From Gammaproteobacteria bacterium (lineage in GTDB: Bacteria; Pseudomonadota; Gammaproteobacteria; Thiohalobacterales; Thiohalobacteraceae): a stretch of 6,678 nt of DNA. The notes beneath the pieces were generated by a model. The model saw nothing but the letters and a program-made list of their open reading frames with translations, was not told the origin of the DNA and made no database searches. Each line of letters opens with the position of its first letter. The first letter of the stretch is position 1. Of this stretch, positions 1-4,942 are shown piece by piece. The stretch lies in assembly GCA_016214925.1 (NCBI GenBank), contig JACRMO010000162.1, positions 1 to 6,678 on the forward strand, given 5' to 3'. Position numbers and translations under genes: made by a program.

Positions 1-1938
1 GACATTCTGCGGATTCAACACCGGCGTCAACGGCGTTGCCGCAGCCCCAGCGGAGGCGGCCCCGGACGTTTCCGACAGCGGCAGCGTGGTGGCCGGGCCA
101 CAGTCGGAACAGACTCGCCTGGGCTGCGCCTGGAACAGGACGTTACCGGTGGCGTCGACAATACGCTCGATGAAATACGGCTCGATCAGATAGCCACCGT
201 TGGCGAATACGGCGTAGGCGCGCGTGAGCTCCAGAGGTGTCACGGTGCCCGTACCCAACGCCAGCGACAGGTTGGGGTAGAACGAATCCTTACGGAAACC
301 GAAACGCTCCACATAGTCGATGGCATAGCGCACCCCGATCGCTTCGAGCACGCGAATGGAAACGACATTGCGCGAGTGCACCAAGGCCTCACGCAAGCGC
401 GTAGGCCCGTAAAACCGGCCGGTGTAATTCTCCGGTCGCCAGGCCTTATCCCAGGATGGGTCATCGAACACAATCGGCGCATCGTTAATCACGCTGGCTG
501 GGGTAAATCCCTTTTCCAATGCCGCCGAATAGATGAACGGTTTGAAGCTCGATCCTGACTGCCGATAGGCCTGCACAGCGCGGTTAAATTTGCTGCGGAA
601 AAAATCGAAGCCCCCGACCAACGCCACGACCGTACCGTCGGTCGGATCCAACGCCACCAACGCGCCTTCGACAACCGGCAATTGCGTCAAGCGCCAGCCC
701 TCGCCATGTGGTTGGATGCGTACCAGATCACCCACGGTCACCACGTCGCTTGCCGCTTTAGGCGTTGCGCCACGCTGATTGACGCTCTTATAACGCCGCG
801 CCCAGGACAAAGCTTCCCAATCGAGCGTCAGTTCGCTGCCGTCGTGCAACACTACGCGACAGGATTGCCCTTCCACCGCCATCACGACCGCGGGCGACAA
901 TCCCCCCAGCGCCTGTTCATTACGGATGAGTGCGGCGATCGCTGCACGATCCTCGCCCGCAGGCAGCGTCAGCTTGCGCTCCGGCCCGCGATAACCGTGG
1001 CGCCGGTCGTAATCCAACAACCCAGCCCGCAACGCGACATTGGCCGCCGCCTGATGCCGACTATCCAACGTGGTATACACATGCAAGCCCTGTGCATACG
1101 CTTCCTCGCCGTAGCGCCGGAACATTTCGGCGCGCACCATCTCCGCGAGATACGGCGCCTCGACCTCGACGGCCGCCGCGTGCAGGCTGGCCTGATCGAC
1201 CTCTTGCAACGCCTTATCGTAGATATTCGCATCGATGAATCCGAGCTCGAACATACGTCCGAGAATGTAATTGCGGCGCACCAAGGCACGTTTTGGATTG
1301 GTGATCGGGTTATACCGTGAGGGCGCCTTGGGCAGACCCGCAACCATCGCGGTCTGGGCCAGAGTCAACGCCTCCAGCGTCGTACCGTAATACACCTGGG
1401 CGGCAGCGCCGATGCCGTAGGCACGTTGCCCCAGGTAAATTTTGTTCAGATAGAGTTCCAGGATCTGGTTCTTGGTGAGTTCTCGCTCGATTTTCAGCGC
1501 CAGCAATATCTCCGTGAGCTTGCGCAGATAAGACTTTTCCGTCGTTAAAAAGAAATTGCGCGCCACCTGCATGGTGATGGTGCTACCGCCCTGTCTTTTT
1601 TCACCCGTGCGAGCCAGTTCAAAGCCCGCGCGTAACAAGCCCTGATAATCTACCCCCGGATGCTCGAAGAAACGGTCATCCTCGGCGGCCAGGAAGGCCT
1701 TGACCATCAACGGGGGTACTTTGTCGATGGCCACGGGAATCCGCCGTTTCTCGCCGAATTCGGCAATCAGGCGCTGGTCGCGGCTATAGACCCGCAAGGG
1801 CACCTGAAGTTGGATATCGCGCAGAGCCTCGATGGAAGGTAATTCCGGCGCGATATATGCATACAGTCCCACCGTCAGGAGTAGTGCCGAGGTCATGACG
1901 CCAAACAGGGCGGTAAGGATGAGCCGCAGGAGTGTCAT
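1..1938 (-). CDS. mrcA: Penicillin-binding protein 1A, bifunctional transglycosylase/transpeptidase (3' end outside window)
   Basis: This class A PBP polymerises lipid II into glycan strands and cross-links the stem peptides; it is anchored in the inner membrane and acts in the periplasm. 646 residues are visible and the frame is still open at position 1. Residues about 4-28 form the membrane anchor. The transglycosylase domain spans about 56-230, with EDDRFFEH (catalytic Glu86), GGSTITMQ (117-124) and ELYLNKIYLG (161-170). An OB-like insert follows at about 316-420. The transpeptidase domain begins near 424, with the SxxK box at S463-K466 (GSSFKPF) and the SxN box at S522-N524. The KTG box lies outside the window. 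A CxxC pair (C610, C613) precedes an Ala/Thr/Pro-rich stretch, the same place where E. coli PBP1A has CPEC. ATG at 1938 is chosen because the N-terminus aligns end to end with E. coli PBP1A from memory; no strong Shine-Dalgarno precedes it. The gene is divergent from pilM, as in Pseudomonas (ponA). The symbol ponA would be equally valid. Confidence 0.97.
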   Translation of the reverse strand, partial: MTLLRLILTALFGVMTSALLLTVGLYAYIAPELPSIEALRDIQLQVPLRVYSRDQRLIAEFGEKRRIPVAIDKVPPLMVKAFLAAEDDRFFEHPGVDYQGLLRAGFELARTGEKRQGGSTITMQVARNFFLTTEKSYLRKLTEILLALKIERELTKNQILELYLNKIYLGQRAYGIGAAAQVYYGTTLEALTLAQTAMVAGLPKAPSRYNPITNPKRALVRRNYILGRMFELGFIDANIYDKALQEVDQASLHAAAVEVEAPYLAEMVRAEMFRRYGEEAYAQGLHVYTTLDSRHQAAANVALRAGLLDYDRRHGYRGPERKLTLPAGEDRAAIAALIRNEQALGGLSPAVVMAVEGQSCRVVLHDGSELTLDWEALSWARRYKSVNQRGATPKAASDVVTVGDLVRIQPHGEGWRLTQLPVVEGALVALDPTDGTVVALVGGFDFFRSKFNRAVQAYRQSGSSFKPFIYSAALEKGFTPASVINDAPIVFDDPSWDKAWRPENYTGRFYGPTRLREALVHSRNVVSIRVLEAIGVRYAIDYVERFGFRKDSFYPNLSLALGTGTVTPLELTRAYAVFANGGYLIEPYFIERIVDATGNVLFQAQPRRVCSDCGPATTLPLSETSGAASAGAAATPLTPVLNPQNV

Positions 1939-1977
1939 ATGAAGCGGGAAGTCTTCAGGTTGTGAACGAAGTCATGT

Positions 1978-2023
1978 ATTAGACTATAAAGGAAAATATA
2001 AATCTCCCGATACCTTGGTTCGA
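1978..2023 (-). promoter_or_regulatory. Candidate promoter region for mrcA
   Basis: The minus strand upstream of mrcA has an AT-rich block with overlapping -10-like hexamers: TATATT (2000-1995), TATAGT (1988-1983) and TCTAAT (1983-1978). The best pairing is TATATT with TCGAAC at 2023-2018, 17 bases apart. That -35 matches consensus at only three of six positions, so the exact element is unsure. That mrcA needs a promoter in this 193-base gap is inferred from the divergent layout. The TCTAAT hexamer is identical to the better-supported -10 of the pil promoter. Confidence 0.35.
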
Positions 2024-2050
2024 AACCCCGCTCCCACTGTTAGGCATTGG

Positions 2051-2079
2051 TTGACAAATAGTTGTTGTTGCCATCTAAT
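2051..2079 (+). promoter_or_regulatory. Sigma-70-type promoter for the pilMNOPQ operon
   Basis: A perfect -35 hexamer TTGACA (2051-2056) is followed after 17 bases by TCTAAT (2074-2079), one mismatch from the -10 consensus. Transcription would start near 2085-2087, leaving a leader of about 45 bases before the GTG of pilM. This start point also rules out the longer pilM reading frame that could begin with TTG at 2015, because that codon lies upstream of the promoter. No sigma-54 GG-N10-GC element lines up here, so constitutive housekeeping transcription is the simplest reading. The spacer contains a short GTTGTTGTTG run (2061-2070). Confidence 0.75.
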
Positions 2080-2118
2080 GCTTCGGGGGATTTATGCGGC
2101 GCAACCTACAGATAAGAG

Positions 2119-2124
2119 AAAGGA
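2119..2124 (+). promoter_or_regulatory. Ribosome binding site deciding the pilM start
   Basis: AAAGGA lies 7 bases upstream of GTG at 2132. No other in-frame start after the predicted transcription start has comparable support, and the protein it gives begins just before the conserved LGLDISST motif, as PilM proteins normally do. Confidence 0.8.
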
Positions 2125-2131
2125 ATTTATC

Positions 2132-3088
2132 GTGCAGCTCGCGCAACTGCTGAAAAGGACTAAATCGCCGCGTCTCGGGCTCGATATCAGCTCCACGGCT
2201 GTAAAGCTGCTGGAACTGAGCAAGAGCGGTGGGCGCTACCGGGTGGAGAGCTATGCGGTGGAGCCGCTGCCGCTCAATTCGGTCGTCGTGAAGAACGTGA
2301 CCGATGCCGAAGCGGTTGGCGAAGCCATCCGTCGCGCGGTCAAACGTTCCGGCACGCGCGCGAAAGAAGCCGCCGTCGCCGTCGAGGTCAACACGGATTT
2401 TCAGGTGCTCGGCCCGTCGGAAAAAAATCCCGATACCGTCGACGTTCTGCTGGCTGCCTCCCGTAGCGAAAACGTCGAAATGCGTGTTGCCGCCGTTGAA
2501 GCCGGCGGCCTGAACGCTAAAGTGGTGGACATCGAAGCCTACGCGCTGGAGAACGCTTTCGGTCTGCTGGCCGACCAGCTGCCGGATCAGGGCGTTGAAC
2601 GCACCATCGCCGTGGTCGACGTAGGCGCCACCATGACCACGCTCAACGTGTTGCACGATCTCAAGATCATCTACACCCGCGATCAAGTGTTTGGCGGCAA
2701 GCAGCTGACGGAAGAGATCATGCGCCGCTACGGCTTGTCCTATGAAGAGGCCGGCATGGCGAAACGCCAAGGCGGTCTGCCGGACAACTATGCGCCCGAG
2801 GTGCTTGAGCCTTTCAAAGAGGCCATGGCCCAACAGGTCAGTCGTTCCCTACAGTTTTTCTTCTCGTCCAGCCAGTACAGCAGCATCGACCAGATTGTGT
2901 TGGCCGGCGGTAGCGCCTCGATCCCCGGGATCGACGAGCTTATCCACCAAACGATCGGTATCGAAACGATCATCGCGAATCCGTTTGCCAGCATGTCGCT
3001 GGCCTCGCGCGTCAAACCTCAGACACTGAGCAACGACGCGCCGGCGCTGATGATCGCCTGCGGCCTAGCCCTAAGGAGCTTCGACTGA
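2132..3088 (+). CDS. pilM: Type IV pilus assembly protein PilM, with an internal in-frame deletion
   Basis: PilM is a cytoplasmic actin/FtsA-like ATP-binding protein that binds the PilN tail and helps seat the alignment subcomplex under the inner membrane. The GTG start gives 318 residues. The first phosphate motif LGLDISSTAVK is at 15-25, the second VVDVGATMTT at 161-170, and the adenosine-side motif VLAGGSASIPG at 256-266; the ending ALMIACGLALRSFD is typical. The family is usually about 354 residues. Compared with the P. aeruginosa protein from memory, the chain passes from AVAV (81-84) directly to EVNTDFQVLG (85-94). About 38 residues are missing, including the otherwise near-invariant QYIPYPLEEV, that is, the first strand and helix of the 1C-type (SHS2-like) subdomain. 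Everything on both sides is intact and in frame. Function may be altered. The gene opens the pil operon, and its stop is one base before the pilN ATG. Confidence 0.96.
   Translation: MQLAQLLKRTKSPRLGLDISSTAVKLLELSKSGGRYRVESYAVEPLPLNSVVVKNVTDAEAVGEAIRRAVKRSGTRAKEAAVAVEVNTDFQVLGPSEKNPDTVDVLLAASRSENVEMRVAAVEAGGLNAKVVDIEAYALENAFGLLADQLPDQGVERTIAVVDVGATMTTLNVLHDLKIIYTRDQVFGGKQLTEEIMRRYGLSYEEAGMAKRQGGLPDNYAPEVLEPFKEAMAQQVSRSLQFFFSSSQYSSIDQIVLAGGSASIPGIDELIHQTIGIETIIANPFASMSLASRVKPQTLSNDAPALMIACGLALRSFD
3073..3078 (+). promoter_or_regulatory. Ribosome binding site of pilN
   Basis: AAGGAG sits inside the last codons of pilM, 11 bases before the pilN ATG at 3090. Together with the one-base gap between the genes this suggests translational coupling. 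Confidence 0.75.
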
Positions 3089-3089
3089 C

Positions 3090-3668
3090 ATGGCGCGTAT
3101 TAATCTACTCCCCTGGCGCGAATGGGAGCGTAAGCGCAAGCAACGTGAGTTCGCGGGCATGGCTGCAGCCGGAGCGCTTCTCGCCGCAATCGGCGTGATC
3201 ATTGGTCATGTCCAAATGGAAGGCATGATCAGCGGCCAAGAAGAGCGCAATAGTTATCTGCAAGGCGAAATCAAAACCCTGGAAACCCGGATCGAGAAGA
3301 TCAAGGATCTGGAATCCACCAAGGACAAACTGCTCGCGCGCATGAATGTGATTCAAGAGCTGCAGAGCAATCGCCCGTTGAGCGTACATCTCATGGACGA
3401 GCTGGTACGGACTTTGCCTGAAGGCGTCTATCTGAAGAAATTCACCCAGAAGGGTGCGGAACTCACAATGGAAGGTGCCGCCCAATCCAACGCGCGCGTA
3501 TCGGCTTACATGCGCAACATCGACGGTTCGCTGTGGGTGGGCAATCCGAAGTTGAATGTGATCGAGACCAAGACCGAGGATCGTCGACGCATTGCGGAAT
3601 TCACCCTCCTCGCCGGCCAGAAGGCCGCCACGACCGAGCAGAATGGCGCGCCGGAGGTCAAAAAATGA
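3090..3668 (+). CDS. pilN: Type IV pilus inner-membrane protein PilN
   Basis: PilN is a bitopic inner-membrane protein that joins cytoplasmic PilM to the periplasmic PilO/PilP part of the alignment subcomplex. It has 192 residues. The first residues, MARINLLPWRE, hold the INLLPWR motif that docks into PilM in this family. A membrane helix spans about 21-40. A charged coiled-coil stretch follows at about 47-95, and a ferredoxin-like periplasmic domain at about 98-176, with the characteristic LVRTLPEGVYL (105-115). The last 15 residues are a flexible, polar tail. The ATG at 3090 is fixed by the docking motif and a good Shine-Dalgarno. The stop overlaps the pilO start in an ATGA, so translation is probably coupled. 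Length and composition are ordinary for the family. The PilM-docking motif is intact although PilM itself lacks a block. Confidence 0.97.
   Translation: MARINLLPWREWERKRKQREFAGMAAAGALLAAIGVIIGHVQMEGMISGQEERNSYLQGEIKTLETRIEKIKDLESTKDKLLARMNVIQELQSNRPLSVHLMDELVRTLPEGVYLKKFTQKGAELTMEGAAQSNARVSAYMRNIDGSLWVGNPKLNVIETKTEDRRRIAEFTLLAGQKAATTEQNGAPEVKK
3653..3657 (+). promoter_or_regulatory. Ribosome binding site deciding the pilO start
   Basis: GGAGG lies 7 bases before ATG at 3665, within the end of pilN. The frame stays open upstream to 3533, but earlier starts would add residues read from inside pilN and lack this site. Confidence 0.8.
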
Positions 3669-4378
3669 ACCTCTCAGAGATTAACCTCAACGAGCTGGAT
3701 TTCAGCAATATCGCCAACTGGCCGTTACCCGCGCGGGTATTCACCATCGTTGTGATTGCCATCGCGGTACTGGGCCTGGGTTACTGGTTCGATATCAAAG
3801 ACCAGCAACTACGCCTGGACAAGGTCGAGAAAACGGAAACCGAGTTGAAGACCGAATTCGAGACCAAGGCACGCAAAGCCGCCAACTTAGAGGCGTATGA
3901 GCAGCAACTGGAGGAAATGCGCCAGTCGTTCGGCGCCATGTTGCGGCAATTGCCCAATAAGACCGAGGTCGCCGACCTGCTGGTCGATGTCTCACAGACT
4001 GGCCTTGCCAGCGGCCTGGAATTCGATCTGTTCAAACCACAGGCCGAAGTACCGCGCGATTTCTACGCCGAATTGCCGATCAGCATCAAGGTGCGCGGCA
4101 CTTACCACGAGTTCGGCGCTTTCGTCAGCGGCGTTTCGGCGCTACCGCGCATCGTCACCATTCACGATGTCGCGATCCTGCCGCCTGCCAAAGATGGCAA
4201 GGACAAGGACGCCGCCAACAGCGACGAACTGGTCATGGAACTCACCGCAAAGACTTATCGCTATCTGGATGAGAATGAGCAGAGCGCCGCGACCGCCGCC
4301 GCATCTGCCAAGGAACCCAAGAAAGGCGCTAAAAGTAAAATCAAGAGCAAAGCCAACAGCAAGGAGGCCACCAAGTGA
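3665..4378 (+). CDS. pilO: Type IV pilus inner-membrane protein PilO
   Basis: PilO pairs with PilN through coiled coils and ferredoxin-like periplasmic domains, and the pair holds PilP; together they align the inner-membrane motor with the secretin. It has 237 residues. A short cytoplasmic tail (1-23) contains NLNELDFSNIANWP, typical of PilO. The membrane helix is about 24-41, the coiled coil about 45-92, and the periplasmic ferredoxin-like domain about 100-200, with LPNKTEVADLLVDVS at 96-110 and the conserved FYAELPISIKVRGTYHEFG segment at 133-151. Residues 206-237 form an Ala/Lys-rich, probably disordered tail ending the protein about 30 residues beyond the usual length of roughly 207. The ATG overlaps the pilN stop (ATGA) and the stop overlaps the pilP GTG (GTGA), so all three are probably translated as a coupled block. 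Confidence 0.96.
   Translation: MNLSEINLNELDFSNIANWPLPARVFTIVVIAIAVLGLGYWFDIKDQQLRLDKVEKTETELKTEFETKARKAANLEAYEQQLEEMRQSFGAMLRQLPNKTEVADLLVDVSQTGLASGLEFDLFKPQAEVPRDFYAELPISIKVRGTYHEFGAFVSGVSALPRIVTIHDVAILPPAKDGKDKDAANSDELVMELTAKTYRYLDENEQSAATAAASAKEPKKGAKSKIKSKANSKEATK
4361..4367 (+). promoter_or_regulatory. Ribosome binding site supporting the GTG start of pilP
   Basis: AAGGAGG, close to a perfect anti-16S match, lies 7 bases before GTG at 4375, in the last codons of pilO. It decides the GTG start, which also gives a complete lipoprotein signal peptide. Confidence 0.85.
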
Positions 4379-4920
4379 AAGCTAGACACACCGCTCTCGC
4401 CGGTACAGCCTGCTGGCTTGTATTGGGCCTCTCGCTGTCCGGCTGCAGCAGCAGCAATACCACGGATCTGCAACGCTTCGTTGACGATGTGCGCAATCGG
4501 CAACCGTCCAAAATCGAACCGCTGCCGGAATTCAAGCCGTACGAGACATTCCTTTACCAAGCGGGCGATCTGCGCAATCCGTTCGATCCCGGCGAAGGCG
4601 GCCAAGCCGAACAGGCCGTGGCCGGCACCACCAGCAATAACAATATCCATCCGGATGCCAACCGGCCGCGCGAGCCGCTGGAGGACTTCCCCTTGGATAC
4701 CTTGCGGATGGTCGGCACGCTGTCGCAGAAAGGCCAATCCTGGGGACTGGTACTTGCCAACGACGGCACCATTCATCGCGTGCAGCCCGGCAATTATGTA
4801 GGCCAGAACCACGGCAAGATTAAAGAGATCACCGAATTCGAAATTGATGTTTTGGAAATCGTACCGGATGGGCTTGGAGGCTGGATGGAACGCCCGGCCT
4901 CGCTCGCGCTCAGCGAATGA
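4375..4920 (+). CDS. pilP: Type IV pilus lipoprotein PilP
   Basis: PilP is a lipid-anchored periplasmic protein that binds the PilN/PilO pair with its flexible N-terminal part and the periplasmic domains of PilQ with its C-terminal beta-sandwich. It has 181 residues from GTG. A basic start (MKAR) and hydrophobic segment lead to the lipobox LSGC, giving lipidated Cys24. Residues 25-100 are polar and low in predicted structure but contain the family segment DLRNPFDP (65-72). The folded domain covers about 101-178 (PLDTLRMVGTL, then WGLVLANDGTIHRVQPGNYVG, then EITEFEIDVLEIV). The residue after the lipidated Cys is Ser, not Asp, so the E. coli sorting rule would not predict inner-membrane retention, although PilP is described as an inner-membrane lipoprotein in Pseudomonas. 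The start overlaps the pilO stop. Confidence 0.96.
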   Translation: MKARHTALAGTACWLVLGLSLSGCSSSNTTDLQRFVDDVRNRQPSKIEPLPEFKPYETFLYQAGDLRNPFDPGEGGQAEQAVAGTTSNNNIHPDANRPREPLEDFPLDTLRMVGTLSQKGQSWGLVLANDGTIHRVQPGNYVGQNHGKIKEITEFEIDVLEIVPDGLGGWMERPASLALSE

Positions 4921-4926
4921 TCCCAT

Positions 4927-4934
4927 GGGGGGAG
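4927..4934 (+). promoter_or_regulatory. Ribosome binding site deciding the pilQ start
   Basis: GGGGGGAG ends 8 bases before the tandem ATGATG at 4943. A further in-frame ATG at 4925 overlaps this site and has no purine-rich stretch at the right distance, so 4943 is preferred (4946 cannot be excluded). Confidence 0.75.
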
Positions 4935-4942
4935 CTAAAGAT

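Noticed and set aside
682..1320. Plus-strand open frame of 212 residues inside mrcA.
   Set aside because: It is antisense to the PBP1A transglycosylase and OB-like region, has no family resemblance and no ribosome binding site, and is explained by the codon bias of the real gene.
1807..1830. CxxC pair of PBP1A considered as a possible novel zinc site (actual position near residues 610-613, nucleotides about 100-111).
   Set aside because: E. coli PBP1A has CPEC at the equivalent place, so it is a known family feature and not new.
2016..2036. GGTTCGAAACCCCGC resembles a tRNA T-arm, possibly a tRNA 3' end or an attachment site.
   Set aside because: The flanking bases do not form a 5-bp T-stem (two internal mismatches), and no acceptor, anticodon or D-arm is found upstream.
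2061..2070. GTTGTTGTTG repeat in the promoter spacer, a possible phase-variation tract.
   Set aside because: Three copies are too few for efficient slippage, and gains or losses of 3 bases there are not seen or testable in one sequence.
2047..2072. Possible sigma-54 promoter upstream of pilM (TGG ... TTGC).
   Set aside because: The GG and GC dinucleotides are not separated by the required 10 bases; the sigma-70 hexamers fit much better.
2075..2833. Minus-strand open frame of 252 residues opposite pilM.
   Set aside because: It is an antisense shadow of a well-conserved pilM, with His/Phe/Arg-rich composition typical of reverse-strand frames.
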